Positions 10,444 through 19,717 of a stretch of 64,000 nt of DNA are shown here, one piece after another (the first letter of the stretch is position 1; each line of letters begins with the position of its first letter). Position numbers and translations under genes: made by a program. The stretch is taken from contig NZ_JAIQZN010000010.1 of assembly GCF_023333585.1 (NCBI RefSeq), positions 49,539 through 113,538 of the forward strand, in the 5' to 3' direction. The notes under the pieces were generated by a model. It ran no database searches. It had not been told where the DNA came from and saw only the letters and a program-made list of their open reading frames with translations. This stretch comes from Argonema antarcticum A004/B2 (GTDB lineage Bacteria > Cyanobacteriota > Cyanobacteriia > Cyanobacteriales > Aerosakkonemataceae).

Positions 10444-12339
10444 TTAAGCTGGATGGAAATAATCATATATTTCCTGCGCCAAACGAAGACCTATTCCAGG
10501 AACTTCCGCTAGCTGTTTAACAGACGCCTCCCGAATATAATCGATCGAATTAAAATGCGCCAAAAGCAACTTTTGTCTTTGGAATCCCAATCCCGGAATT
10601 TCATCTAGACGAGAACGGCGCAACTTATCGGTGCGCTGCTGGCGGTGGAAAGTCACAGCAAATCTGTGCGCCTCATCCCGCAATCGCCGCAACAATTGCA
10701 CCCCCGGTTGTTCTGGATCTGTTTGCAGTGGCAAAGATTCCCCAGGCAGAAATATTTCTTCTCGCTGTTTGGCTAAACTTACCACTCGCAAATCTTCCAA
10801 TAAATTCATTTCTTGCAGAACTGCGACAACCGATGACAACTGACCTTTACCACCATCGATCATCACCAAATCTGGAAAATCTGGATTTCCCACTCTTTCC
10901 AATTGCGGGTCTTCTGCGTACTTGCGGAAACGGCGACGAATAACTTCGGCGAGACTGGCAAAGTCATCGGAGTGACCGGCAGTAACGGTAGGATTTTTTA
11001 TCTTATAATGTCGATAATGTTGTTTGGCAGGTAAACCATCAATAAATACGACCTGAGATGCTACGGCATTTGCACCTTGAATGTGGGAAATATCGTAACC
11101 TTCTATCCGTCGCGGCAAGTCTGGTAAGTCGAGAATATTGGCTAAATCCTGGATTGCTTGGGAATTGCGATCGCTAAATCGCTGGATACGAGATAATTCA
11201 TACCCAGCATTGCGTTCCACCATTTCAATTAACTCAGCTTTGCTTTGGCGCTGCGGAGCTAAAATAGTAACTTTACGACCTTTTAACTTCGTTAAAAAAT
11301 CCGCCAATATTTCGCTTTCTGGCAATTCGTGTTGGACTAGAATATCAGCAGGAATTTCCACAGGTTCGGCATTTTGATAATGTTCCTCCAAGACCCGCTG
11401 CAAAATCTCTCCTGGTGTGGCAGATTGTGCATCTGCCACAAATCCCAACCTCCCCACCAAACGTCCGCTGCGAATCTGGAATAATTGAATGCAGGCGTGT
11501 CGATCGTCGGCGGCAAGTGCGATCGCATCCCGCGACACGGTATCATCGGGCAAGGAGACTTTTTGATCGGCGGTCAGAGACTTCAATCCACTAATTTGGT
11601 CGCGGATACGCGCTGCCGTTTCAAAGTTTAGCGCCATTGCCGCCTGTTCCATCTGTGCTGTCAGGATGTCAATCAGTTCTTGACTGCGACCTTGGAAAAC
11701 CATTGCCACTTTTTGTACGATTTTGCGATATTCTTCTGACGAAATCAGCTGCTGACATACACCAGGACAGCGCCCCAGGTCGTAATTTAGACAAGGACGG
11801 TCTTTAAATAGGGGTTGCGGACGCTGACGCAATGGAAATATGCGTTTGATTATATGTAAGGTTTGACGTAAAATACCAGCATCGGTGTAAGGGCCGTAAT
11901 ACTTGTCTTGTTTCTTCGCCAGTCTCCGATTGCGGGTGACGAAAATGCGCGGATAGTTTTCTGACCAGGTAATTAAGACGTAGGGATATTTCTTGTCATC
12001 TTTGAGCAGTACATTGAAGTAAGGTTGGTGCTGCTTGACAAGGTTGGCTTCTAATGCTAGAGCTTCGGCTTCGGTATCGGTGACGATGAATTCAATCTCG
12101 GCTACCTGCTGTACCATTAAGGCAATGCGGGGACTGAGGTCTTTGGAGTCGCGGAAGTAGGAACGCAGACGCGATCGCAATTTTTTCGATTTGCCGATGT
12201 AGAGGATGCGATCGCTCTCATCCTTCATAAAATATACACCAGGTGCAGGAGGTATTTCCTTGAGGCGACCTTCCAGGCGTTCCGGGTCTTTGATTAAAGG
12301 TAGTGCTTTTTGTGAAGTCGTCACGGCTGGCTTAAACAA
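10444..12339 (-). CDS. uvrC: UvrABC excinuclease subunit C
   Basis: Makes both incisions in nucleotide excision repair after UvrAB marks the lesion. The 631-residue protein has the full family order. The N-terminal GIY-YIG nuclease (PGVYFMKD and [14 protein letters not shown]) makes the 3' cut. A UVR motif follows near residue 230 ([14 protein letters not shown]) for UvrB contact. The RNase H-like endonuclease half contains [10 protein letters not shown] and MIDGGKGQL. Two helix-hairpin-helix motifs close the protein ([12 protein letters not shown] and [12 protein letters not shown]). It stands alone on the minus strand downstream of a PEP-CTERM gene with a terminator between them, so it should have its own promoter. 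Confidence 0.97.
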   Translation of the reverse strand: MFKPAVTTSQKALPLIKDPERLEGRLKEIPPAPGVYFMKDESDRILYIGKSKKLRSRLRSYFRDSKDLSPRIALMVQQVAEIEFIVTDTEAEALALEANLVKQHQPYFNVLLKDDKKYPYVLITWSENYPRIFVTRNRRLAKKQDKYYGPYTDAGILRQTLHIIKRIFPLRQRPQPLFKDRPCLNYDLGRCPGVCQQLISSEEYRKIVQKVAMVFQGRSQELIDILTAQMEQAAMALNFETAARIRDQISGLKSLTADQKVSLPDDTVSRDAIALAADDRHACIQLFQIRSGRLVGRLGFVADAQSATPGEILQRVLEEHYQNAEPVEIPADILVQHELPESEILADFLTKLKGRKVTILAPQRQSKAELIEMVERNAGYELSRIQRFSDRNSQAIQDLANILDLPDLPRRIEGYDISHIQGANAVASQVVFIDGLPAKQHYRHYKIKNPTVTAGHSDDFASLAEVIRRRFRKYAEDPQLERVGNPDFPDLVMIDGGKGQLSSVVAVLQEMNLLEDLRVVSLAKQREEIFLPGESLPLQTDPEQPGVQLLRRLRDEAHRFAVTFHRQQRTDKLRRSRLDEIPGLGFQRQKLLLAHFNSIDYIREASVKQLAEVPGIGLRLAQEIYDYFHPA

Positions 12340-12409
12340 ACTTGCTCTATCACCATGATACGAAAGCAGTTTAATTTCTAGGGTGGGTATTGCCTACCGG
12401 AAACCGAAC

Positions 12410-12442
12410 AAAAACCCGGTTTCTTCAAAAAACCGGGTTTTT
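12410..12442. terminator. Bidirectional hairpin terminator
   Basis: AAAAACCCGGT and ACCGGGTTTTT form a strong stem with a short loop and T-runs on either strand. It lies about 20 bases past the PEP-CTERM gene stop and so should end that transcript before uvrC. Confidence 0.8.
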
Positions 12443-12460
12443 AATCAAATAGATAATTTA

Positions 12461-13345
12461 TTAAGCAGTTTTGTTGGCTTTGCGCTTGCTAGCGGCAACC
12501 ATTCCACCCACAGCCATCAAACCAAGCATGGTAGAGGGTTCTGGCACAGATGCGGGAGGAATTACGCCTCGAAGAGAAACTTCGTAGTTACCGTTGTGAG
12601 ATGAACCATCAGCACCTTGTCCGGCGCTGTTAGTCAAACCACTGTTGGTAGCCAAAAAGCTGTAAAGGAACTGACTTTGCCCATCGATGGTAGCTTTCAC
12701 GACTTCACTAGCTTGGAATCCATTTTTTACTTGAGACGCAAAAAATGCGTATTCTGGCTTGTTTTGATAGTATGCTTTCACGTCATAATGACCAGCAAGG
12801 CCGATATTGATGTCAGTGCCACTAGCGGTAACATAGGAAATGTTCGGGTCACTGCTGCGTTGAAAACCACCAATATCATAGAAAGCTTGAAAAGCCGCAA
12901 ATCCAATAGCATTTCCAACGTAGTTTGCTTTACCAGCATTGGTCAGGAAGGCATTAAACCATGTATTTGCAAAGTTGTTTTGCCCGTAATTGGTGTTCAA
13001 ACCTGCGCCAAACCAGTCAGTTGCTGTTAGGCTGCTGAGGGTGAGGTTTTTGCCTGCAACTGTCCCTGTAACGCTGGTTACAGCGCTAGATGCCTTAAAC
13101 TGTGTATTACTCTTAGTCTCGCTGCTGGCAAATAATTCAATGTTGCCACCGGGAGCGGCGCTGTTTCCACCTAAAATGCTATCTAAGTTAGCGTTGGGGT
13201 TGATGTAGGTACTGCTACCTTGAACATCGTAAAGCAGGTAATCGCTGCCCGACACGCTGAAGGCGGATGCTGGGGCGGTAGCTAGAACGCTGGCACTGGC
13301 AACCATTGAAGCGCCGATAGCAATACGTTTAATAGTTTGTAGCAT
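12461..13345 (-). CDS. PEP-CTERM sorting-domain protein
   Basis: A secreted protein of 294 residues. It has a classical signal peptide (KRIAIGASMVASASVLATAP, cleavage likely after ASA near residue 28). The C-terminal sorting signal is VPEPSTMLGLMAVGGMVAAS followed by KRKANK: the PEP motif, a membrane helix and a basic tail. The middle is Ser/Thr/Asn/Gly-rich and lacks a recognisable catalytic domain. PEP-CTERM proteins are processed by an exosortase and usually end up on the surface or in exopolysaccharide. A good ribosome binding site (AGGGAGA) precedes the ATG. No exosortase lies in the window. Confidence 0.88.
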   Translation of the reverse strand: MLQTIKRIAIGASMVASASVLATAPASAFSVSGSDYLLYDVQGSSTYINPNANLDSILGGNSAAPGGNIELFASSETKSNTQFKASSAVTSVTGTVAGKNLTLSSLTATDWFGAGLNTNYGQNNFANTWFNAFLTNAGKANYVGNAIGFAAFQAFYDIGGFQRSSDPNISYVTASGTDINIGLAGHYDVKAYYQNKPEYAFFASQVKNGFQASEVVKATIDGQSQFLYSFLATNSGLTNSAGQGADGSSHNGNYEVSLRGVIPPASVPEPSTMLGLMAVGGMVAASKRKANKTA

Positions 13346-14321
13346 TTTTGATTTCTCCCTAGAGTTATCTTAGTTGATGGCCTGCGCTGGAAATTGCCAC
13401 TGTTTGCGGGCGTTGTCTATTTCATTGTTGTCTTCAGGAGTCTAAAGCGGTTGTGATTTCTGGCACAAGACCGAAGTGATAATTTCTTAGACTCTATAGC
13501 AGTAGTGCTACCCTCATACTTTATTACCGAACATCCCAGCCATTTGAACTGGGCTTTTTTCTTTCACTTCGTCCATTCTAGGAGTACGGCAAGAGTAATA
13601 GGTAAACTTTATGTGATTTTTTTGCAAAGTTTTGGTGAAGATACGGAGAAAGGACACCAGAGCCTATCCGAAACATCCCAAAGTTGCCCAAGAAACCCGG
13701 TTTTTCTTCCCAATACCTTCGCCATTTCCCTGTGGCTTTGGCCTTTGTGAAGCGAAACGCAACGCATTTGGGCTCTTTCGGAGTTGTTATGCTTTTGTTC
13801 AAAAAAATAACATTTTTATTTCTCTGCTCAAGATCTCAAGAAATCAAGATATCCTCTACTCAAATAGCATAGTAAATACGGAAGTTCAGTAAAGGTATTG
13901 TCTTCTATGACCAAATTTTTGGGATGGTCTCTAAGAATTTTTTTATGTCCTTGACTGTTGCATCTAACTTTAGTGTTTCCCTCAGTATTGCAAAACTGAT
14001 AAATATAGCATTGACAAATATTGTTTTATGTGTTCTAAATCCCAGTATTATAGCTGGTCATTAGAAATTACCGATCGGAATTATAAAATCCTTAAAAAAT
14101 TTATCAAATATTTAAGTGCAAATACTTAAACAATAAGTTTAATAAAGCAATTGTCATGCAATTAATCACAATTTATTGAACTTTTATAACTAGATCGCCA
14201 GGAAAAATAAAATTATGACCTGCAAACACTATTTTTCAAGAACTAGAGTTTAAATTAAAACTAAGAGCCTATTACTTTTGAAGCCTTTGCCGTTTGCTCT
14301 CACACAAACCGGGTTGCATCC
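13346..14321. other. Long AT-rich intergenic region with one dispersed repeat copy
   Basis: Nearly 1 kb without a convincing gene. Bases about 13757-13887 match, inverted, bases 53526-53640: shared blocks include GGCTCTTTCGGAGTTG, TATGCTTTTGTTC, ACATTTTTATTTC and CTCTACTCAAATAGCATAGTA. The rest, especially 13900-14270, is very AT-rich. Short open frames on both strands show no family signature. Confidence 0.6.
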
Positions 14322-14555
14322 ATGACTTCAGAAAATCTTGAAACTCAATATCGGGAAGCCTTGAATCAAACGCTCAATCACCTGCAAACAGTGAATCTGT
14401 TAGTGGCACAAATTGAGGCTAAAATGGACGAAGTTAGAGACTCTATGCAGAATTTATCCCTGATAGGAGAAAAACTTACCGCCAAGAAAAGACGCCTAAT
14501 AACTAGAGACAAACGAAAATTTATTTATGTCCTCAAATCTCGCAATTCTTCTTGA
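14322..14555 (+). CDS. Small predicted coiled-coil protein
   Basis: A 77-residue protein starting MTSENLETQYREALNQTLNH. Residues about 5-55 have a heptad-like spacing of hydrophobic residues in a charged sequence, consistent with one long helix or coiled coil. The last 20 residues are strongly basic (KKRRLITRDKRK). I do not recognise the family. The final 31 bases overlap, tail to tail, the end of the response-regulator gene on the other strand. The gene is plausible but short. Confidence 0.5.
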   Translation: MTSENLETQYREALNQTLNHLQTVNLLVAQIEAKMDEVRDSMQNLSLIGEKLTAKKRRLITRDKRKFIYVLKSRNSS

Positions 14556-14971
14556 ATTGCCTGCCGCAAATAAGAAAGATTCACAGGTTTGACGAAGTAC
14601 CTTTTAGCTCCCAAATTTAGGGCGCGTTGTTGGTCGGCCTTAAAAGCATACGCTGAAACGACTATCACCGGCACCTCCTGCCAGTCTGGCTTCTGTTGGA
14701 TTTGTTGGAGTAGAGTATACCCATCAATACCTGGTAATTTCAGGTCTAGCAAAACCAAGTGAGGCTGGAAGTGGGACATAGCCTCAAAAAAGGTAGACCC
14801 TTCGGCAAGGCAGAGAACCTGGTATCCCAGGTAGCTGAGATAGTCGCTTAGCAAGCGGCGATTTACTTCGTGATCTTCAACCAGTAAAATACGACCAGTC
14901 AAAATTCGCTCTCCTGACTGAGCAAGGGGGATTTGTGCATTTTCAGCATGATTTTTCTTGTTAGATAGCAC
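14525..14971 (-). CDS. Single-domain response regulator (CheY-like REC)
   Basis: A 148-residue protein with a 26-residue polar N-terminal extension and one receiver domain. Visible residues are the acidic pair E32-D33 (LLVEDHEVNRR), phospho-acceptor D76 (LLDLKLPGIDG), S106 (VIVVSAYAF) and conserved K128 (YFVKPV). There is no DNA-binding or enzymatic output domain, so it probably acts by protein contact within a phosphorelay. No histidine kinase is adjacent; the nearest is about 25 kb away. Confidence 0.9.
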   Translation of the reverse strand: MLSNKKNHAENAQIPLAQSGERILTGRILLVEDHEVNRRLLSDYLSYLGYQVLCLAEGSTFFEAMSHFQPHLVLLDLKLPGIDGYTLLQQIQQKPDWQEVPVIVVSAYAFKADQQRALNLGAKRYFVKPVNLSYLRQAIQEELRDLRT

Positions 14972-15022
14972 TAGCGTGAAAAGCTGTCACGCCAGCTAGG
15001 GAAATTCCCTAGAGAGTAATAT

Positions 15023-15085
15023 AGCTAGGGACTAGGGGCTAGGGGCTAGGGGCTAGGGAAGAGGGAAGAGGGAAGAGGGAAGAGG
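15023..15085. repeat. Heptamer repeats GGGCTAG and GAAGAGG
   Basis: Tandem GGGCTAG-type heptamers pass directly into tandem GAAGAGG heptamers. The same pair of motifs, or its complement, recurs at 34624-34660, 35470-35515 and 38900-38940. Confidence 0.85.
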
Positions 15086-15231
15086 TTACTCCGTAAGGGA
15101 TTATGGACTTCATGTAACAGTTGGAGTTGGCTTAATCGCCCTAAAGTTGCTATATTAGGACAATACATTCGCAATACTGGTAATTAAGCGATACCTTTAT
15201 GGAAAATTCATGAATTGGTAGAAAGAATAAA

Positions 15232-15333
15232 TTTAGGACTTACAGGTTGAAGCGGCTTTTACCACTACAGTAGGGGCAATTCATGAATTGCCCCTACTGT
15301 AGTGGTTGCAAAATCAAATGAGTAAGTCCTAAA
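15232..15333. mobile_element. MITE-like element with a 44-bp perfect palindrome
   Basis: Ends are inverted repeats (TTTAGGACTTAC at 15232-15243 and GTAAGTCCTAAA at 15322-15333). The core at 15262-15305 is a perfect 44-bp palindrome centred on TTCATGAA. There is no coding capacity. The structure is that of a small non-autonomous element that would fold into a cruciform or RNA hairpin. It sits 70 bp past the stop of the aminotransferase gene. Confidence 0.7.
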
Positions 15334-15404
15334 ATTTTTATTCTGTTTTAGGTAAAGATTGTGTGAAGAATACGAAAAAGTCTTCGTTTGTAAGATCCGT
15401 GTTA

Positions 15405-16574
15405 TTACGGAGAAAGGAACTTAGCGATTCTTTCAACGGCTGCTTCTAAGATTGGTGGTTCGTGTACCAAGGCAAAGCGGATGTAGCCTTCGCCCATATT
15501 GCCAAAGCCAGCACCGGGTGAAGCGGCTACTCCCGTTGTTTCTACTAGCTGGGTGCAAAATTCGATCGAATTGGTAGTCCAAGGTTCGGGTAATTTAGCC
15601 CAGACGTACATCGTGGCAACTGGTGTTGGCACTTGCCAGCCAATGCGATGTAAAGCGTTGATGAAGGCATCGCGCCTCAAGCGGAAAGTTGCAACGGCGG
15701 CTTGGACTCCTTCTTGAGGGCCATTAAGGGCTGCGATCGCACCATTCAAAATACCACCGTACTGGTTGAAATCAACTGCCGCTTTCACCAGCCGCAACGC
15801 CTGAATTACCTCGGCATTTCCAATAGCGTAACCGATCCGAAAACCGCCCATGCTGTAAGACTTGGAAAGAGTGAAGAACTCGATCGAAACAGTTTTTTCG
15901 GGATCGGCTTCCAGAATTGAATGTGCCTTGGTGTTTTCAAACACTAAATCGGCGTAGGGAAAATCGTGAACTAGCACCAGGTTGTGTTTTTGGCAAAAGG
16001 CGACTGCTTTTTGGAAAAAAGACAGGGGTGCTAGAGCAGTAGTAGGATTGTGGGGATAGCTCAGCACCATCATCCGCGCCTGCGCTAAAACTGCGGCTGG
16101 TACTTCCTCAAACACAGGCAAAAACTCATTTTCTGCTCGCAGAGGCATTGGGTAGATCTGACCGCTGGCTAAGTAGACCCCACCCATGTGGGAAGGATAG
16201 CCCGGATCTTGCAGCAAGGCAAAATCCCCCGGATTGAGAACTGCTAGGGGTAAATGGGCTGTTCCTTCCTGAGAACCAATTAGGGGCAGCACTTCCGTTT
16301 CTGGGTCAACCAGAACACCGAATTTTTGGGTATACCAGTTGGCGGCTGCAACTCGAAAATCTTTGGTGCCGCGAAACAGTAAGTAGCCGTGGGTGCTGGG
16401 GTCTTTTAGGGATTGCGCGATCGCATCGACAACGTGGGTTGCGGCTGGCAAATCCGAAGATCCCAGCGACAGATCTATTAACTGCTTACCCGCTGCTACC
16501 GCTTTTGCCTTCGCCCGATCCATATCCGCGAAAACATTAAATTGTAGGGGATCTAAACGTTTGGCAAACTGCAT
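15405..16574 (-). CDS. Class I/II PLP-dependent aminotransferase (LL-DAP aminotransferase-like)
   Basis: A 389-residue fold-type I aminotransferase. LSLGSSDLP, DPGYPSH, LSYPHNPTTA and HDFPYADLVF are substrate- and PLP-binding segments. TLSKSYSMGGFRIGY carries the Schiff-base lysine, and the C-terminal half has GYIRFALVHE with the carboxylate-binding Arg. Sequence style is that of cyanobacterial enzymes annotated as LL-diaminopimelate aminotransferase, which make lysine and cell-wall DAP, but substrate specificity cannot be fixed by eye. I chose the ATG at 16574 (MQFAKRLDPL). An ATG eight codons upstream falls in GGTCATT/GGTCAGT heptamer repeats and is unlikely to be ancestral. Confidence 0.85.
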   Translation of the reverse strand: MQFAKRLDPLQFNVFADMDRAKAKAVAAGKQLIDLSLGSSDLPAATHVVDAIAQSLKDPSTHGYLLFRGTKDFRVAAANWYTQKFGVLVDPETEVLPLIGSQEGTAHLPLAVLNPGDFALLQDPGYPSHMGGVYLASGQIYPMPLRAENEFLPVFEEVPAAVLAQARMMVLSYPHNPTTALAPLSFFQKAVAFCQKHNLVLVHDFPYADLVFENTKAHSILEADPEKTVSIEFFTLSKSYSMGGFRIGYAIGNAEVIQALRLVKAAVDFNQYGGILNGAIAALNGPQEGVQAAVATFRLRRDAFINALHRIGWQVPTPVATMYVWAKLPEPWTTNSIEFCTQLVETTGVAASPGAGFGNMGEGYIRFALVHEPPILEAAVERIAKFLSP

Positions 16575-16586
16575 ATTTTCTGATTG

Positions 16587-16811
16587 GTCATTGGTCATTG
16601 GTCAGTGGTCAGTGGTCAGTGGTCAGTGGTCAGTGGTCAGTGGTCATCGGTCAGTTGTCATCGGTCAGTTGTCAGTGGTCAGTGGTCAGTTGTCACTTCC
16701 CCCCACTCTCCCACTCCCCCACTCTTCGCCTAGCCCCCTTTTGACTTTTGACTTTTGACTTTTGACTTTTGACTTTTGACTTTTGACTTTTGACTTTTGA
16801 CTTTTGACTTT
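16587..16811. repeat. Heptamer repeat block (GTCAGTG/GTCAGTT, CTCCCAC, TTTTGAC)
   Basis: Three unrelated heptamers follow one another between the aminotransferase and thioredoxin genes. About 14 GTCAGTG/T-type copies are followed by a short CTCCCAC tract and about ten near-perfect TTTTGAC copies. These are like the long tandemly repeated heptamers described in cyanobacteria. Confidence 0.9.
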
Positions 16812-16819
16812 TCTAGCCC

Positions 16820-17149
16820 CTAGCTACTGAGATGAGTTTCCAGTAAACTGGTGATTTTCTGTTTGCTCTCGATTCCCTCAACAGTCCCGATCAACTCACC
16901 GTTTTTAAACAGTCTAAGTGCCGGAACACCCTCCACCTTATACTTTGCCACGGTATCTGGATTGGGATCTACTTCCATTTTCACGACCTTGAGGCTAGAA
17001 CCATAGCTTTGGGTTGTCGAGCTAATTAACGGCGTCATTAGACGGCAAGGCCCGCACCAAGAGGCCCAAAAGTATACCAACACAGGCTGTGTTGCTTTCA
17101 GGACTTCGGTTTCAAACTCAGAATCGGTAATTGCAATCAAACTGGTCAT
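16820..17149 (-). CDS. trxA: Thioredoxin
   Basis: A 109-residue single-domain thioredoxin that reduces protein disulfides in the cytosol. The active site is WC32GPC35 in [10 protein letters not shown]. The cis-proline segment is [10 protein letters not shown], and the protein ends normally for the family. It resembles the cyanobacterial types annotated as TrxA or y-type; the subtype is uncertain. The terminal region is followed by heptamer repeats, and no operon partner is visible. Confidence 0.93.
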   Translation of the reverse strand: MTSLIAITDSEFETEVLKATQPVLVYFWASWCGPCRLMTPLISSTTQSYGSSLKVVKMEVDPNPDTVAKYKVEGVPALRLFKNGELIGTVEGIESKQKITSLLETHLSS

Positions 17150-17615
17150 GACACTTTTTCACGCAACAACAGTCATTGATCAAATTACCCCACCCCAGAC
17201 AGGATCTCAACTGGGCTTGAGCGTTGGATATGTGCCAGTTGGGTGGGTAGCCCAAGGTTGCTGGGCGATCGCAATCTTCACAATATCTTCATCGAATGTA
17301 TGTAAAATCACTGGTTATGAGACTATAAATAGTATGTTAGGGTGCATTCGGAAGAAGACTCATTGAGGGTCGCTGGCTCGATCATAAGTATATAGGCTTT
17401 AAGCATTTGAATGGTGAATTAACAGCTTGGGGGCAGAGTGACTCCAAGGTAATTCTCATCACCAGCAATGATGGAACTGTCACCAAGATGCCTAAGCTTT
17501 ACAAATAAAGTAAGGTCTTAAAAGGTTAGCTGATACTTTCGATCGGAGCGTTCTTGCGATCGCACCTTTGAGTCTCCCCACGCTCGAAACACATTTGTTG
17601 GGAGGCATCACCTCT
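17150..17615. other. Divergent intergenic region with a possible gene remnant
   Basis: This stretch separates thioredoxin from a PEP-CTERM gene. The plus frame 17341-17508 is open for 55 codons and encodes RWLDHKYIGFKHLNGELTAW and VILITSNDGT before a stop, but has no upstream ATG. It reads like the C-terminal end of a real protein whose 5' part was lost. I do not recognise the family. A good Shine-Dalgarno (GGAGG at 17601-17605) lies at the right edge for the next gene. Confidence 0.35.
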
Positions 17616-18413
17616 ATGAAAACTTTTACTCCAAAAATCTGGAATCAAATCGGTTTGTCGCTAACCATCCTCACTGGTGTCGGATTTGCAACAGTGCAAT
17701 CTGCGACAGCCGCCTCTTTAACCGTTGCCGGTTACACCTGGGATGCTGCCGACTCTGTAGTCGGAGGATCGATCGTCTCAGGAAGCCAGAACATCTCTGG
17801 TTTCTATGCCAACTTCCTCGCAGACAAGCCCGAAGTTGCCAGTAAAACCGTAGGCTCGATTCTTGGCTTCGATCCCGGCGTCAGCACCTCCATAGACCTT
17901 GGCGATGAGACCAACAGAGGCGTCATCGAACTCAACTGGGGAAAAGGGATGTCTCTGACAAACGCGGCTGGTAAGGACTTGGTAGTATACGAGACCGGTA
18001 GCTGGGGGTCTCCAGAGGCTTATGCCGTCTCTGTTAGGAAAGTAGGCTCTAGCAGCTTCAGCGAGTTCAGATACGAGTTCAGCGATGGATTTGAACCTAA
18101 CGTTTTTGCCACAGGTTTCGACTTAAGCGATTTCGGTATTGGCAACAACGAAGAAATCGATGCTATCCGCATCACCAACTTGCTGGCAACGGACAAAGTG
18201 AATGGCGCTGATGGACGGGGATTCCTTGGCGGTAGCTTCGCTCCTCAAACTGGTGGGTTTGGTTCAGGAGATTACGTCGCCGGTAAGTTTGACGCAGATA
18301 TCACCTTTGTGGCTGGTCTGCACAAACCGAAGCCTGTTCCCGAACCAACTTCTGCTTTAGCTTTGCTGGTGTTTGGTGCTGCTGGTGCTGGTGCCGTGCT
18401 AAAACGGCGTTAG
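17616..18413 (+). CDS. PEP-CTERM sorting-domain protein
   Basis: A 265-residue exported protein. The ATG at 17616 follows GGAGG by ten bases and starts a clean signal peptide (MKTFTPKIWNQIGLSLTILT, then ATAAS near residue 32). An upstream start 16 codons earlier would spoil it. The mature part contains VDLGDE/IDLGDETNRG-like strands, EFRYEFSDGF and an FDLSDFGIGNNEEIDAIRI segment. It looks like a beta-sandwich or lectin-like extracellular domain, but I do not recognise it precisely. The C-terminus is VPEPTSALALLVFGAAGAG ending in KRR, the exosortase signal. A strong palindrome follows the stop. Confidence 0.88.
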   Translation: MKTFTPKIWNQIGLSLTILTGVGFATVQSATAASLTVAGYTWDAADSVVGGSIVSGSQNISGFYANFLADKPEVASKTVGSILGFDPGVSTSIDLGDETNRGVIELNWGKGMSLTNAAGKDLVVYETGSWGSPEAYAVSVRKVGSSSFSEFRYEFSDGFEPNVFATGFDLSDFGIGNNEEIDAIRITNLLATDKVNGADGRGFLGGSFAPQTGGFGSGDYVAGKFDADITFVAGLHKPKPVPEPTSALALLVFGAAGAGAVLKRR

Positions 18414-18442
18414 TCGCGATTAATAAGTCAAGTTGCTAATTG

Positions 18443-18495
18443 GGTACGTAGTTGCGCTTTAGCGCTCAAAGAGCGCTAAAGCGCAACAACGTACC
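18443..18495. repeat. Palindromic repeat, family GGTACGTTGTTGCGC, copy 1
   Basis: A near-perfect hairpin of about 25-bp arms and a 3-base loop, starting 30 bases after the PEP-CTERM stop. Related copies lie at 30935-30977 and 43240-43293, each also just past a gene. It may serve as a terminator or RNA-stabilising element. It separates this gene from the operon that starts at 18544. Confidence 0.85.
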
Positions 18496-18543
18496 TGGTG
18501 CAGAAGCCTTAATAATCTAACTAGCAACTTACGTTAGCGATCT

Positions 18544-19701
18544 ATGAATATCTTTCTTAGCAATATTCGCCTCAAATGGTTTCTTGCCACTAGGGCTTTA
18601 GATTATAGCGCCGATTTTGTCAAAATTTTGTATCAAATCTATTTAAACCATAACAAAATTATACACTACCGTAACGGATACCCGGTTTATTCCCTATCCA
18701 CCCCAGCTTTATTCAGCAAGCCAGCCTCAAACTTTATCGCTCGCGCATTATATCGCAGCATTCAAAATAAAAACTTGCCCAACTTGATGAGTTTTGCTGT
18801 CAATGACATCTGCAATGTCACTTGCGAGCATTGTAGTTTCTTCACCGGAGTAGAAGAAAAAGGCAGAAATATTTTGACATTAGAGCAAGCCAAAAAACTC
18901 ATCCAAGACGCTCAAGATTTGGGAGTATCTGTAATTAACTTTGTCGGCGGCGAACCACTGCTCCGAAAAGACTTACCGGAAATTATTAGAGCGGTCAACA
19001 AAGACTTTTCTACGACTGTTTTATTTACCAACGGTTGGCATTTAGAAAAGCGGGCAGCAGAATTTAAAAAAGCGGGCTTAGACAGCATCTATATTAGCAT
19101 TGATGCCGCAACTCCAGAGAAGCACGACCAATTTCGGAATCAGCCAGGTTTGTTCGATCGAGCAATGCGGGGTATCCAAACAGCGAAAAAGTTAGGCTTT
19201 TCGGTAGGAATCTCCACAACCATGACACCTGAATCTTACCGCGATGGAGAATTAGATAAAATTGTCAAACTAGGAAAAAACATAGGAATTCATGAAATAC
19301 TGGTATTTGAAGCTTTACCAACGGGAAGGTATAAAGAGCGACAAGACTTAGTTGACAACAACAACTGGGTAGAAGATATGATCCAGTCAGGCAGAAAATA
19401 CAACCAAAATCCCAGTTATCCCGGAGTTGTTTTCTTTTCTTACTTCACCAGTCATCGCAGCGTCGGTTGTTCCTGCGGTACGAGTTATTTTTACGTATCT
19501 CCTTACGGAGATATTATGTCCTGCGATTTCAATCATGCCAAATTTGGCAGCATTCTTGAAGAACCCCTGTGGAGGATTTGGGAGAGATTGAGTACGCTAC
19601 CCGAATTTTGTCAAGCAAAGTGGGGTGGATGTAAAATTAAAGATTCTGAATTTCGGCAAAAAGAGACTGTCTCAGGCGGAAACCTGAATATCCACATTTA
19701 G
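18544..19701 (+). CDS. Radical SAM protein with SPASM-like C-terminal cysteines
   Basis: A 385-residue radical SAM enzyme and first gene of a ten-gene operon. The 4Fe-4S/SAM cluster motif is C90-x3-C94-x2-C97 (CNVTCEHC). It is followed by FVGGEPLLRKDL (the GGE SAM-binding element) and a TIM-barrel core (LFTNGWHL, ISIDAATPEKHD). The C-terminal part has GCSCGTSYFYVSPYGDIMSC and later Cys residues (FCQAKWGGC), as in SPASM/twitch auxiliary-cluster domains. Such enzymes modify peptides, sugars or lipids; the substrate is unknown. The next gene starts 16 bases downstream. A 75-residue N-terminal extension precedes the barrel. Confidence 0.88.
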   Translation: MNIFLSNIRLKWFLATRALDYSADFVKILYQIYLNHNKIIHYRNGYPVYSLSTPALFSKPASNFIARALYRSIQNKNLPNLMSFAVNDICNVTCEHCSFFTGVEEKGRNILTLEQAKKLIQDAQDLGVSVINFVGGEPLLRKDLPEIIRAVNKDFSTTVLFTNGWHLEKRAAEFKKAGLDSIYISIDAATPEKHDQFRNQPGLFDRAMRGIQTAKKLGFSVGISTTMTPESYRDGELDKIVKLGKNIGIHEILVFEALPTGRYKERQDLVDNNNWVEDMIQSGRKYNQNPSYPGVVFFSYFTSHRSVGCSCGTSYFYVSPYGDIMSCDFNHAKFGSILEEPLWRIWERLSTLPEFCQAKWGGCKIKDSEFRQKETVSGGNLNIHI

Positions 19702-19717
19702 TAATTACTATTACCCT

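Noticed and set aside
13505..13892. Short frames on both strands in the 13.5-13.9 kb intergenic DNA
   Set aside because: They overlap each other, include a dispersed repeat, and the second repeat copy does not preserve any frame.
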